Part shown: positions 1 to 8,933 of the stretch, one piece after another
Position numbering within the stretch: the stretch's first letter is position 1
How the letters are laid out: every line of letters starts with the position of its first letter
NCBI RefSeq assembly: GCF_003148495.1
Contig: NZ_QGGH01000001.1
Location: 1,570,347-1,634,346, forward strand
DNA length: 64,000 nucleotides
Reading direction: 5' to 3'
Source of the DNA: Mesorhizobium loti
Lineage (GTDB): Bacteria > Pseudomonadota > Alphaproteobacteria > Rhizobiales > Rhizobiaceae
Made by a program: the position numbers and the translations under genes
Notes under the pieces: model-generated
Seen by the model: the letters and a program-made list of their open reading frames with translations, nothing else
Database searches by the model: none
What the model was told of the DNA's origin: nothing

Positions 1-1890
1 ACGCCGCAGGATCCACTCGCCAAGCGCGTCGATGACGCCCGTCTCCTCGGCCAGTTGGATGAACTCCGACGGCGGCAGCAGGCCGAGGCGCGGATGGCTC
101 CATCGCACCAGCGCTTCGAAGCCGGTGAGTTGCGAGGTCTTTGCGTCGTGCAGCGGTTGATAGTGCAGGACGAACTGTTCTTTTTTCACGCCGAGTACCA
201 GCTCGGATTCGAGTTGGCGCCGCTCCTGCAGTCTCGCGTCCATTCCTGGCTCGAACGACCTGCAGGTCCCGCGGCCTTCCATCTTGGCCTTGTACAAGGC
301 AAGGTCGGCATTGCGAATAAGGGTTTCAGAATTTTGCCCGTCGTCGGGGAAGACGGCGATGCCGATGCTGCCGCCGATGTTGATCTTGTGGCCATGGATG
401 GAGAATTCGTCGGACAGGGCATGAATGACGCGGCTTGCCAGCACGCCGGCCTCGTCGTTACCGTCGAGCAGGAGCTGAAGGATGACGAACTCGTCCCCAC
501 CAATTCTCGCCACCATGGCGGTTTCGCCGGCATGGTGTTTCAACCGCTTCGCCACCGCACCGAGCAGCTCGTCGCCGACCGGATGGCCGAGCGTGTCATT
601 GACCGGCTTGAAACGGTCGAGGTCGACGCAGTGGACGGCCAGCTTCTCGCCGTCCCTGAGGCTTCTCAATGCCTCGTCCATCGTTTCAGCCAGCAGGCCT
701 CGGTTGGGCAGGCCGGTGAGAATGTCATGCGTGGCCAGGTGCTGGATCTCGGCGGTGCGTTCCTCGACCCGCCGCTCCAGGGTCTCGGCTGCCTCGACCT
801 GCATCGTCATCGTCCGCCCGATCGCATACCAGCAGGCCAGCGCCAGCAGCGTGACCACCGCGACCGCCGCATAACCGGCCAGTTCGAATTCATGCACGGA
901 CTGGACGTCCAGGTTACTGTCGAACCGGCTGTTGGGGAAACCGGCCCAGAGACGCCATGCACTCCTGGGATCGTTGAGCGAGAGCGGGATGACTTCGGAA
1001 TAGATCAGATTGGGGTCGGCCGCCGTGAAGGCACGGGAATCCGCCGCGAGCGCCGTCGACATCTTGTGCTGGTCGGATTCAAAGCCGTAGCCTGAATTGA
1101 CGATGACATAGTCGCTGCTCGGCAACAGTTTGCGCAGCGCCGAGGTAAGCATGATCGCCGAGACGGAGCCGCGCAGGTTGCCATCCCCGCCGAAGACCGG
1201 GACCGAAAGGATGAAGCCGGAGCGGTCCGCGTCATTGCCGGTGTGGATGAAATCGGTGTTGTCGCAGGTGATGAGCTCCTTCGTGCCGATAATCGGCACG
1301 TTGAGCCCGTCGATGGCGCTTGAATTCGGATAGTTCGTCTTCAGCCAGGCGAGCTGCTTTGCCAGTTCGTGGTATTCATAGGTCTCGATCTCCTCGGGGG
1401 GGCGGACCAGGGCATTCTGGTCCAACTTTCCGGGCTTCGCGTCCGCGGCGACCTCGGATCTCGCCTTGGCATTCACGATCAGCTGGTCGAATTGGAGGAT
1501 CGGCTCCTCGAGCTTGCCGGTCACCGCATCGAAGCGGTCCGGGTTGAAATCCAGCGGCAGGAAGTAAACCTCGGAAATGGAGACGTTGTTGGCGAGGTTG
1601 TTGTAGATCTGCTGGATTGTCGCGCGGCCTTCGTCGCCCAGATTGGTGCCATGCCGGTCGAGGTTTTGGACGCTGGGCAGATAGGTCAAGGTCCGCACAT
1701 TTTCATAGACGGCCCGCAAGGCGTCTTCGACGGTCTTGGCTGTCGCTCTGGAAGCGGCCTGGGAATTCTCGAGATAGCGCTCCTTGGCCAGCGCGAAGTT
1801 TCGCTGGGCATCGATATGCAACGCCGCCAGCGTCGCCGCGCCGGTCAACATGATAACAACAAATCCGGCCGCTCGCCTGAATGCGTTCAT
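1..1890 (-). CDS. Membrane sensor diguanylate cyclase/phosphodiesterase (GGDEF-EAL), C-terminus cut by window
   Basis: The protein probably makes and/or degrades cyclic-di-GMP in response to a periplasmic signal. The visible 630 codons give an N-terminal membrane helix (about residues 5-22), a roughly 310-residue periplasmic region, a second helix (about 340-362), a GGDEF domain with intact GGDEF at residues 464-468 preceded by THDILTGLPNR, and the start of an EAL domain (FEALVRW near residue 592). The reading frame is still open at base 1, so most of the EAL domain lies outside the window and its activity cannot be judged. The start at 1890 has a GGTGGGG ribosome site; an ATG slightly upstream is out of frame and stops at once. 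Confidence 0.92.
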   Translation of the reverse strand, partial: MNAFRRAAGFVVIMLTGAATLAALHIDAQRNFALAKERYLENSQAASRATAKTVEDALRAVYENVRTLTYLPSVQNLDRHGTNLGDEGRATIQQIYNNLANNVSISEVYFLPLDFNPDRFDAVTGKLEEPILQFDQLIVNAKARSEVAADAKPGKLDQNALVRPPEEIETYEYHELAKQLAWLKTNYPNSSAIDGLNVPIIGTKELITCDNTDFIHTGNDADRSGFILSVPVFGGDGNLRGSVSAIMLTSALRKLLPSSDYVIVNSGYGFESDQHKMSTALAADSRAFTAADPNLIYSEVIPLSLNDPRSAWRLWAGFPNSRFDSNLDVQSVHEFELAGYAAVAVVTLLALACWYAIGRTMTMQVEAAETLERRVEERTAEIQHLATHDILTGLPNRGLLAETMDEALRSLRDGEKLAVHCVDLDRFKPVNDTLGHPVGDELLGAVAKRLKHHAGETAMVARIGGDEFVILQLLLDGNDEAGVLASRVIHALSDEFSIHGHKINIGGSIGIAVFPDDGQNSETLIRNADLALYKAKMEGRGTCRSFEPGMDARLQERRQLESELVLGVKKEQFVLHYQPLHDAKTSQLTGFEALVRWSHPRLGLLPPSEFIQLAEETGVIDALGEWILRR

Positions 1891-2051
1891 CGGCGCCCCA
1901 CCATCGAGTGACGAGGATTACCGGAAAGCGGTTTAGGAAGCGCTAATGGGATATGTCTCTCTTTACCGGTCCCAAGCGTTGCGGCGCATCAAATCCGGCA
2001 AATCCAGAACCCTTTCTTTCGCCGGCGGGCAGGCCAAACGAGCAAGGCGGT

Positions 2052-3324
2052 TCAGTTCGCTGGCGCTGCCTGCTGGTCGGCGTCGGTCAGCGTTTGCAGG
2101 AAGGCGACGATGTCGTCGATCTCGGGATCGGTGAGAGCTGGCTTGTTGCCGGGCTTCTTGCCGAAGGGCGGGTCCTGGTTGAGGTTGACCCAGTAAGCCT
2201 TTGGCAAATCGGCGTTTTGCCGGACCGTGCCGTCGGTGTTTCTCGGGTACCAGCGGCCGGGATCGGTGTCGCGCGTCGCGTAGAAGGCGACCGCGTCGCG
2301 CAAGGTGTGGAAAGTGCCATTATGGAAGAAACTTTTGCGCACCGCCACGTTGCGCAGCGTCGGCGTGCGGAACAGGCCGCAGTAGTCAGCCCGGCTTTTG
2401 AAGTCCGTCCTGAGCGGGCCGCATAGGCCGAGATCGACATAGGCGGGGTCGGCATTGGCGGGAATCGCCCTGTTGCGTGGCACGGCAATGGCGATCAGGC
2501 CGAAATCGGTGAATTGCGGCGGTTCGCCGTCATTGGCCGGTTCGCTCAGATGGCAACTGGCGCAATTGCCCTTGGCCGCGTCCTCGAACAGCGCGCGGCC
2601 GCGCAATTCCTGTGCCGACAGCGTCGCCTTGCCGGCGAGGAAGACGTCGTAGCGGCTGGAATAGGGATAGAAGTCGGGCGCACTCTGCTCGAAGGTCCCA
2701 AGCGCCTCGGCGGCGGCGTCGAAAGCATCGTCCGGATGGTCGAGAACGTCGTCGCCGAAGGCCGCCTTGAAGTCGTCAGCATAGGCGGCCTTGCGCAAGG
2801 CGGCGGTGACGGCAGCGGCATCCTTGTTGGCCATCTCGAACGGCGACAGCAGCGGGATCTTCGCCTGATCGCTGCCGCGGTCGGCGCGGCCGTCCCAGGT
2901 CAGGCCGCCGGTTGGACCATTGTCGACGCTCTCGTCGCCCTCATCCTCCGAATCGTAGAAATGCTCGGTGAAGGCCGGCGCGGCCTGCAAATAGCGAAGC
3001 GAGGGCACGGCACGCAGTCCGGGCTGGTCGAGGCCCGCCCATTTCGACTGAAGCCGCCGAGGCCGGGCCGAAGGCATGGTGCGGGTCGTGGCAGGACGCG
3101 CAGGCCTGCTTGCCGGACGCAGACAGCGCCGGGTCGAAGAACATTTTTCGACCAAGCGTGGTTAGGGCGGCGGCGCGTGCGAAGGCATCCGCCCGCGACA
3201 TCGGCCCGGGATGGACACTGCCGGTTCCGGCGCGAACAAGGGTTGCCGGCAGGGTCACGGCAAAGCCAAATATCGATGCTGCAGCGGCCGCGATCATCAG
3301 GCTTTTCCATCGTCCTGTCGTCAT
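2052..3324 (-). pseudogene. Di-haem cytochrome c peroxidase (MauG/CcpA type), frameshifted
   Basis: Such periplasmic enzymes reduce hydrogen peroxide with electrons from cytochrome c, or oxidise protein side chains. The 5' part (start 3324, MTTGRWKSLM) has a signal peptide and the first haem motif CASCHDPHH. The 3' part lies in another frame and carries the second motif CASCHLSEP, an FFHNG segment and a C-terminus ending EIDDIVAFLQTL. The frame changes between about 3030 and 3041, where the family sequence would run GG(P)-LDQPGLRAVPSLRYLQ. The total length of 1273 bases is one over a multiple of three. Both halves are otherwise well conserved, so this is a recent mutation or a sequence error. 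It is divergent from the phosphatase gene at 3526. Confidence 0.82.
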
Positions 3325-3525
3325 GGGTTCAATCCGGTTTGCCTGGGAATTAGGTGCGCACTGCAACGGATTGATGACTGGTCCAGCCGCTCACGCAACC
3401 GTGTTCGCCGGCAGCGCAGATGTCACAAAGGTGACAAGGCATCGACTTAGCCTTTGCAGCCATGGCCGTTGCCCCCAGCCATGCATTGCCCCCTCTAGCC
3501 ATCACCCCAGCCATGAGGACTTCCC

Positions 3526-5058
3526 ATGACGCGGCCTTTTATCTCCCTTTGCCTCGCCAGTACGGCCCTGGCATCCTTCGCCAGCGCGGCCATGGCCGCA
3601 CCGCCCGGCTACGACAAGATCGACACCGTCGTCGTCATCTACGCCGAGAACCGCAGCTTCGATAATCTCTATGGCGGCTTCCCCGGCGCCAACGGCCTGG
3701 CCAATGTCTCGGCCGACCAGGCGCGCCAGCTCGACCGCGACGGCAAGCCGCTTACGGAATTGCCGCCGGCCTGGGGCGGGCTGACCGCCAAGGGCGTGAC
3801 GCCGCCGGTCACCGAGGCGCAGTCGGCGCACCTCACCAATGCCAGCTTCGCCATCGACGATGCCAGCGGCTTCAACGAGAAGACCTCGGTCATCACGCGC
3901 GACCTTTGGCACCGTTTCTATCAGGAGCAAATGCAGATCGACGCGGGCAAGAACGACAAGTTCGTCGCCTGGGCCGATTCCGGCGGCCTGGTGATGGGCC
4001 ATTATGACGGATCGGTGCTGCCGATGTGGGCGGTGGCGAAGAAATACGTTCTGGCCGACAATTTCTTCCAGGGCGCCTTTGGCGGCTCCTTCCTCAACCA
4101 TTTCCAGCTCGCCTGCGCCTGCGCGCCGGTCTATCCGCACGCCGACACCAGCCCGGTGAAGGGGCAGATCGCCGTGGTCGAAGCCGACGGCAAGACGCTG
4201 AAGGTCGCCGACAATTCGCCGCCGTCGGCACTTGGCGGCGCACCGAAATTCGTCAATGACGGCGCCATCACGCCCGACTTCTATGCGGTCAACACCATGC
4301 AGCCGCCCTATCAGCCGAGCGCCAACAAGCCGGTCGAGGGCGGCGACAAGGCACTGGCCGATCCGGCGCAGCCGACGACGCTGCCGCCGCAGCACGACAT
4401 CACCATCGGCGACCTGCTGACGCTGAAGGGCGTCGACTGGGCCTGGTATGCCGGCGCTTGGCAGGCAACGCTCGACGGCAAGAACGCGACGCCGGTGCCG
4501 AACTTCCAGTTCCACCACCAGCCGTTCAACTATTTCGCCGCCTACGCGCCGGGCACGACCGCGCGGACAGAGCACCTGCGAGACGGTGGCCTGGATGGCG
4601 CCGAGTTCATCAAGGCGATCGACGACGGCAAGCTGCCTTCGGTGAGCTTCTACAAGCCGCAAGGTAATCTCAACGAGCATGGCGGCTATGCCGATGTGGC
4701 GAGCGGCGACCAGCATCTCGCCGACCTCGTTTCGCATCTGGAAAAGAGCCCGCAATGGAGCCACATGCTGGTGGTCGTCACCTATGACGAGAATGGCGGC
4801 TTCTGGGACCATGTCGCGCCGCCCAAGGCCGACCGCTGGGGGCCGGGCAACCGCATCCCGGCCTTCATCATCTCGCCCTATGCGAAGATGGGCACGGTCG
4901 ACCACACGCAATACGACACGACGTCGATCCTGCGCTTCATCACCGCGCGCTACGATCTGCCGGTGCTGACCGGTATCGTTGCCCGCGACAAGGCGCTGCG
5001 CAACAACGACCAGCCGCCGATGGGCGACCTGAGCGCAGCGCTCGATCTCAGCCGGTAG
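3526..5058 (+). CDS. Secreted AcpA-type acid phosphatase / phospholipase C family phosphoesterase
   Basis: The 510-residue protein begins with a signal peptide ending AAMA-AP and enters the phosphoesterase family (PF04185) with the motif VVVIYAENRSFDNLYG. This family has a metal-centred alkaline-phosphatase-like fold and includes phospholipases C and acid phosphatases such as AcpA. Further family marks are GGSFLNHFQLACAC, VSFYKPQGNLNEHGGYAD and VVTYDENGGFWDHVAPP. It is expected to release phosphate from organic phosphomonoesters or diesters in the periplasm. It is a single gene, divergent from the broken peroxidase and convergent with the DUF922 gene. The substrate cannot be told from sequence. 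Confidence 0.9.
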   Translation: MTRPFISLCLASTALASFASAAMAAPPGYDKIDTVVVIYAENRSFDNLYGGFPGANGLANVSADQARQLDRDGKPLTELPPAWGGLTAKGVTPPVTEAQSAHLTNASFAIDDASGFNEKTSVITRDLWHRFYQEQMQIDAGKNDKFVAWADSGGLVMGHYDGSVLPMWAVAKKYVLADNFFQGAFGGSFLNHFQLACACAPVYPHADTSPVKGQIAVVEADGKTLKVADNSPPSALGGAPKFVNDGAITPDFYAVNTMQPPYQPSANKPVEGGDKALADPAQPTTLPPQHDITIGDLLTLKGVDWAWYAGAWQATLDGKNATPVPNFQFHHQPFNYFAAYAPGTTARTEHLRDGGLDGAEFIKAIDDGKLPSVSFYKPQGNLNEHGGYADVASGDQHLADLVSHLEKSPQWSHMLVVVTYDENGGFWDHVAPPKADRWGPGNRIPAFIISPYAKMGTVDHTQYDTTSILRFITARYDLPVLTGIVARDKALRNNDQPPMGDLSAALDLSR

Positions 5059-5106
5059 GTGGACTTCAAATCTTGCCGCCGCGTCGCAAAGGCGCGGTGG
5101 CCTGTT

Positions 5107-5727
5107 TCAAGGGCCGGTCACCAAAGCGAAAACCAGTTTCTGCAGATTGCCACCATCGCCGAATTCGACGCGGTCGAAATCGCGGCTTGCTTGTACACGC
5201 GCCTTCGAGATCGCGTCGAGCCGCTTGACCACCTCGGCCCTGGTCTTGCTGCATTTGGGATCGTCGGCAATGGTCAGGCCGTCCGTCGCCGCTTCAATGT
5301 CGTGGACCATCTGCACCATGCTGGCGCCATGCACTTGTTCATGGGCGCTGACGCTGGCGATGAAGACGTCCCAGCTCTTCTGGACGGCCGGCGGCAACGA
5401 ACCCGCAGGCTTCGGCAAGGCGTAGGTGATGATCAGTTTCGGCCGCCCCATTGTCAGCACGCAGTCCTTGCCCCTTGGCTTGTAGTCCCTGCCGCTCCAG
5501 GTCAGTTTGAAGTTGGTGTAGGCCATGGTGCGCGTCTTGGCGCCGCGGATCAGCGGCCCTTGTTCGCCGATCGAGCGATAGAGTTCGGCGCCGGACTGGC
5601 CCGAGATGGCGTAGGTCTCGACTTTCTCGACCGGCTTCCACTGCGCATGGGCGGTGAGCGGCAAGGCCAGCAAGGTGGCCAACAGAAGACACAGACGAAC
5701 ACAGGCTCTCAACACCGCTCTCCGCAA
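5107..5727 (-). CDS. DUF922 family secreted Zn-dependent protease
   Basis: The 206-residue protein has a signal peptide (LLATLLALPLTAHA-Q) and the DUF922 core. This includes a SAHEQVHGASM motif of HExxH type that would bind zinc and supply the general base. The family is annotated as putative zinc proteases of unknown substrate. A Cys pair (KDCVLTMG and DDPKCSKT) may form a disulfide in the periplasm. It is convergent with the phosphatase gene and divergent from the small exported protein at 5838. Confidence 0.85.
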   Translation of the reverse strand: MRRAVLRACVRLCLLLATLLALPLTAHAQWKPVEKVETYAISGQSGAELYRSIGEQGPLIRGAKTRTMAYTNFKLTWSGRDYKPRGKDCVLTMGRPKLIITYALPKPAGSLPPAVQKSWDVFIASVSAHEQVHGASMVQMVHDIEAATDGLTIADDPKCSKTRAEVVKRLDAISKARVQASRDFDRVEFGDGGNLQKLVFALVTGP

Positions 5728-5837
5728 AATCAGGACCGGGCGACATCTGCGCGACGGGCAATGCCACAGGACAGCTTTTCCTATAGAATGCCTGCTGGTG
5801 CTGCAAATGCCCTAGAGGGGGTCAATTGGGGGAAGTC

Positions 5838-6335
5838 ATGAGAGCTGGATATCTCGTCGTCGCCGGTGCGGTCGCGGTCCTGCAGGCCGCGCAGCCGACT
5901 TTTGCCGCGTCGTGCGGCGGCTGGGCTGCGAAGATGGAGGAAGACGAGGGCGGCAGCGTGCTGACCGCCTCGGTCTGCGGCGGCCCGAAAGGCGATGCGT
6001 ATCTGATGCTGACCTGTTTCGACACGCCGGTGCTGAGCTTCGATCTCGGCGCCACAGGCCAGCAACTGGAGCCTGGCATCAGCGGTTCGTTCGAGTTCAA
6101 GGCCGACGGCAAGACAGTGACCAAGACGCTGCAGCTCGAGGCCATGTACAATTACTTCGTGGTCAATCTGGCGAAAGCCGATCCGCTGCTGGACCTGCTG
6201 CGCGGAAAAGGCGAGGTCAGCGTCAGCGCGGCCAAATACGGCCAGACCAGTTTTCCGCTGAAGGGCTCGAGCGCTGCCATCGGCAAGGTGCTGGCGCAGT
6301 GCGGCAAGGCCAAGCCGGCGGGTGATGCGGATTGA
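5838..6335 (+). CDS. Small secreted protein of unknown function
   Basis: The 165-residue product starts at ATG 5838, behind a GGGGGAAG ribosome site. It has a signal peptide (AGAVAVLQAAQPTFA-AS), and the mature part has four cysteines (ASCGGW, SVCGGP, LTCFDT and a C-terminal AQCGK) that could form two disulfides. No family was recognised. The mature chain looks like a small beta-rich periplasmic domain. A TTG twelve bases upstream is in frame but badly placed relative to the ribosome site. Confidence 0.75.
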   Translation: MRAGYLVVAGAVAVLQAAQPTFAASCGGWAAKMEEDEGGSVLTASVCGGPKGDAYLMLTCFDTPVLSFDLGATGQQLEPGISGSFEFKADGKTVTKTLQLEAMYNYFVVNLAKADPLLDLLRGKGEVSVSAAKYGQTSFPLKGSSAAIGKVLAQCGKAKPAGDAD

Positions 6336-6404
6336 ACCTCAGAGGGTTGTGCCAGCGCCCGGTGGGAGCGTATCCAAATCTTGCCGCTGCCAGCGCCTCA
6401 CGAT

Positions 6405-6868
6405 ATGCCCGACACCATGATCACCTTCCGCCGTGCGCAAGCCTCCGACCTGCCTGACATCGTCGCCATGCTGGCCCATGATCCGCTTGGCGCCGGCCGC
6501 GAGGACGCCTCGGTGCCGCTGGCGCAAGGCTATGTCGATCCTTCAACGCCATCGATGCCGACCCCAACCAGCTGCTGGCGGTGGCCGTCGAGGGCGCCGA
6601 GGTGGTCGGCACCTTGCAGATCACTTTCCTTGCCGGCCTGTCGCGCAAGGGCGCCTGGCGCGGGCAGATCGAGGCGGTTCGGGTCGCCGGCCACAGGCGC
6701 TCGGGCGGCATCGGCAGGCAGATGATGGAATGGGCGATCGCGCAATGCCGGGCGCGCGGCTGCAGCCTCGTCCAACTGACCACCGACAGGTCGCGCGCGG
6801 ACGCGCACCGGTTCTATGAAAGCCTCGGCTTCATCGGCAGCCATCTCGGCTACAAGAAGAGCCTTTAG
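6405..6868 (+). pseudogene. GNAT N-acetyltransferase, frameshifted
   Basis: The N-terminal part (MITFRRAQASDLPDIVAML) and the C-terminal part (EVVGTLQITFL through RRSGGIGRQMMEWA to ADAHRFYESLGF) are the two halves of a GNAT fold, including the acetyl-CoA loop R-R-S-G-G-I-G. The frame changes close to 6540, between GYVD and FNAIDADPNQLL, and one missing base explains it. Both halves retain normal codon use. With the frame repaired the protein would be about 150 residues. The start could be ATG 6405 or ATG 6417. The acetyl acceptor is unknown. Confidence 0.8.
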
Positions 6869-6980
6869 CCGGACGGAAAACCGCTGCACACTTTTTGTGG
6901 AATTGCTCGCGGCGTTCGTGCATTGCGCTGGCGCATTCGGGAAATCGTTCAGGCACACTTCAATTCGCAGGCAAGAGGGG

Positions 6981-7007
6981 ATATAGGTCAGGCAAGTTGA
7001 CCTATAT
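6981..7007. promoter_or_regulatory. Perfect inverted repeat, likely operator of the aminotransferase gene
   Basis: ATATAGGTCA (6981-6990) and its exact complement TGACCTATAT (6998-7007) are separated by seven bases. The dyad ends 23 bases before the GTG start of the aminotransferase, so a bound regulator would cover the promoter or transcript start. No regulator gene is adjacent; an Lrp/AsnC or GntR-type protein encoded elsewhere would fit. Confidence 0.6.
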
Positions 7008-7030
7008 TGCTGCGTCTGGGGAGGCGTGTC

Positions 7031-8239
7031 GTGACTTTGATGAACCTGTTGGCTTCGCGCTCGTCGCGCATGAAAGCGTCCGAAATTCGCGAACTCCTGA
7101 AGCTGCTCGACCAGCCCGACATCATCTCGTTTGCCGGCGGCATTCCCGATCCGGCGCTGTTCCCGGCCGAGGCCATCCGCGACGCCTATGCCGATGTGCT
7201 GGGCGGTGCAGAGGCGGGTGCCGCTCTGCAATACCAGGTCTCGGAAGGCTATCTGCCGCTGCGGCGCTGGTTGGCCGGGCAGATGGGCAAGCTCGGCGTC
7301 GCCTGCGACGAGGCCAACATCTTCATCACCTCTGGCTCGCAGCAGGCGCTGGACTATCTCGGCAAACTGTTCCTGTCGCCGGGCGATACCGCGCTGGTGA
7401 CATGGCCGACCTATCTCGGCGCCTTGCAGGCCTTCAACGCCTACGAGCCGCGCTATGAGCGGCTGACGGTGGACGGCGGCAACATGACGCCGGATGCCTA
7501 TCGCGCGGCGGCTGCCGCTAATGGCGGCAAGGCCAAGTTCGCCTATCTGGTGCCGGATTTCGCCAACCCGACCGGCGAGACCTTGAACCGCCAGCAGCGC
7601 GAGGCGGTGCTCGACCTTGCCGGCGAACTCGACATCGCCGTCATCGAGGATGCCGCTTATCGCGCGCTGCGCTACGACGGCGAAGGCGTGCCGCCGATCC
7701 TGGCGCTCGACTGCATCAGGTCCGGCGGCATCGACAAGGCACGCACGCTCTATTGCGGCTCGTTCTCGAAAATCCTGTCGCCAGGCATGCGAGTCGGCTG
7801 GGTCTGCGCGCCGCGCCATGTGGTCGAGAAGCTGGTGCTGATGAAGCAGGCCTCCGACCTGCACAGCCCGTCGATCAACCAGGTGGTGATGCATCGCGTC
7901 GCCGAAGCCGTGTTCGACGGCCAGGTGGAAAAGCTCATCGGCGCCTATCGCGAGCGCCGCGATGGCCTGCTGGCAGCACTGGAAGCCAACATGCCGGAGG
8001 GCGTGACCTGGAGCCGTCCGGAAGGCGGCATGTTCGTCTGGGTGACGCTGCCCGAGGGTTCCGATGCGACAGCGCTTCTGGCGCGGTCGGTGAAGGAGGC
8101 GCGGGTCGCCTTCGTGCCCGGCAGTGCCTTTTTTGCCGACGGCACCGGGCGCAACACGCTGCGGCTGTCCTTCACGCTTGCCGACCGGCGCGCGGTGAGC
8201 GAAGGCATTCCAAGACTGGCCGCCATCCTGAAGGGATAG
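7031..8239 (+). CDS. PLP-dependent aminotransferase, class I/II (2-aminoadipate / MocR-core type)
   Basis: The 402-residue protein is a fold-type I aminotransferase. The order of motifs is SFAGGIPDPALFP, LQYQVSEGYLPLR, ITSGSQQALDYLGKL, YLVPDFANPTGET, IEDAAYRALRYDGE and the PLP-lysine segment YCGSFSKILSPGMRVGWV. It matches stand-alone enzymes related to the C-terminal domain of MocR regulators, which act on aminoadipate, branched-chain or aromatic amino acids. The GTG at 7031 is preferred because GGGGAGG lies six bases upstream; ATG 7040 is in frame. A strong dyad precedes the gene. The substrate is not determined by sequence. Confidence 0.88.
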   Translation: MTLMNLLASRSSRMKASEIRELLKLLDQPDIISFAGGIPDPALFPAEAIRDAYADVLGGAEAGAALQYQVSEGYLPLRRWLAGQMGKLGVACDEANIFITSGSQQALDYLGKLFLSPGDTALVTWPTYLGALQAFNAYEPRYERLTVDGGNMTPDAYRAAAAANGGKAKFAYLVPDFANPTGETLNRQQREAVLDLAGELDIAVIEDAAYRALRYDGEGVPPILALDCIRSGGIDKARTLYCGSFSKILSPGMRVGWVCAPRHVVEKLVLMKQASDLHSPSINQVVMHRVAEAVFDGQVEKLIGAYRERRDGLLAALEANMPEGVTWSRPEGGMFVWVTLPEGSDATALLARSVKEARVAFVPGSAFFADGTGRNTLRLSFTLADRRAVSEGIPRLAAILKG

Positions 8240-8262
8240 GCCAGGCGCCGGAGGCCGGCCTC

Positions 8263-8517
8263 CTACGCCGTTACGCTCACCAGGTGCTCGAGCTTCGACA
8301 GCCTGGCGCGAGCCAGCTTGCCCAGCGATTTCCGGAACCCTTCCTCGCCGTTCTCAACGACGAAGACCAATGTCTTGAAGTCCAGCATGAACTCGTCGAT
8401 CGCCGTCGTAACCGCCTGCGACCTGCCCTTGAACCGACGCAGCAGGGCGTTCGCTTCTTCGATGCCGTTGATGCCGGCGCTATCGACAAGCGCTTCGAGC
8501 CTTTGAAAACAGTCCAA
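8263..8517 (-). CDS. Small hypothetical protein, candidate general-stress gene
   Basis: The 84-residue frame starts at TTG 8517, with GGAGG eight bases before it. An earlier TTG at 8544 would lie inside the stress promoter at 8545-8569, so it is not used if that promoter is real. The protein is charged and helical, with no signal peptide or membrane helix and no recognised family. Visible segments are EANALLRRFKGRSQAV and LVFVVENGEEGFRKSL. It is divergent from the small RNA candidate at 8690. Confidence 0.55.
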   Translation of the reverse strand: MDCFQRLEALVDSAGINGIEEANALLRRFKGRSQAVTTAIDEFMLDFKTLVFVVENGEEGFRKSLGKLARARLSKLEHLVSVTA

Positions 8518-8544
8518 GCAAAATTCCTCCCAGCCGCGCCACAA

Positions 8545-8569
8545 AACCCAGTTGGGAGCGGAAGGTTCC
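8545..8569 (-). promoter_or_regulatory. Candidate EcfG-type general-stress promoter
   Basis: On the minus strand GGAAC (8569-8565), 16 bases and GGTT (8548-8545) match the -35/-10 layout of alphaproteobacterial EcfG promoters (GGAAC, 16-17 bases, cGTT). The -10 differs by one base from the best form. It sits 28 bases before the TTG start of the small gene at 8263-8517. Confidence 0.5.
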
Positions 8570-8658
8570 AGTTGGGAGAGGTCCCGCGAAAAGAAATCGC
8601 CTCCTACCGCTTGAATTACGCGGATTCGACAGCCCGCCGGTTATATTTCTGTTCGGGT

Positions 8659-8683
8659 GGAACCTCTGCGGCCAATAAAGGTT
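8659..8683 (+). promoter_or_regulatory. Candidate EcfG-type general-stress promoter of the small RNA
   Basis: GGAAC (8659-8663), 16 bases and GGTT (8680-8683) fit the EcfG promoter layout. The expected start of transcription, about seven bases after the -10, falls at the first base of the hairpin at 8690. This site and the one at 8545-8569 are back to back, about 90 bases apart. Confidence 0.55.
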
Positions 8684-8689
8684 CTCACC

Positions 8690-8776
8690 ATGTCTGATCC
8701 CCCGTCAGACATCTGAAAGCTCGAGTATCCGCTTTCCAAAGGCCCGCTGGAGTCCCCCTCCCGGCGGGCTTTTTGT
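8690..8776 (+). ncRNA. GsrN-like small regulatory RNA candidate
   Basis: A transcript from the EcfG-like promoter would begin with a perfect hairpin: arms ATGTCTGA and TCAGACAT, seven-base loop TCCCCCG at 8698-8704. It would end about 85 bases later in a terminator hairpin whose loop is also C-rich (AGTCCCCCTCC). GsrN of Caulobacter is a stress-sigma-dependent RNA that binds mRNAs through exposed C-rich loops, which is the same architecture. A frame of eight codons (MSDPPSDI) runs through the first hairpin but lacks a ribosome site, so a leader peptide is less likely. Orthology to GsrN is inferred from architecture only. Confidence 0.55.
8742..8774 (+). terminator. Rho-independent terminator of the small RNA
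   Basis: GCCCGCTGG pairs with CCGGCGGGC (one G-T wobble) and is followed at once by five T. The stem and flanks closely resemble the terminator of the second small RNA candidate at 55680-55709. Confidence 0.75.
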
Positions 8777-8837
8777 TTGCAAGACAATGGGCTCTTTGTT
8801 TGCAAGACAGACTGGGGGTTTGCAAGACAGACTGGGG
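8776..8837. repeat. Short direct repeats, three copies
   Basis: The unit TTTGCAAGACAGACTGGGG occurs at 8799-8817 and 8819-8837. A shortened copy, TTTGCAAGACA, begins at 8776. The copies are spaced 23 and 20 bases apart between the small RNA terminator and the VOC gene. The function is unknown; they may be replication slippage. Confidence 0.7.
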
Positions 8838-8933
8838 CCGGGCTTGCGGCAGGGGTTGGCAGTTGGAAGGCGCGCCCACATTGACGGCGCGCTCTCCGAA
8901 CCTAAATTCGAAAGCCTCACGAGGAGGCGTTTC

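Noticed and set aside
3502..4911. 469-codon open frame on the minus strand
   Set aside because: It lies antisense to the phosphatase gene and is rich in Arg, Gly and Val without domains.
8690..8716. Leader peptide MSDPPSDI with attenuator
   Set aside because: The frame has no ribosome site and no run of one amino acid. The downstream hairpin does not control an adjacent biosynthetic gene. A small RNA explains the promoter and both hairpins better.
8776..8837. CRISPR array
   Set aside because: Three near-contiguous copies with only 1-11 bases between them are simple tandem repeats, not repeat-spacer units.
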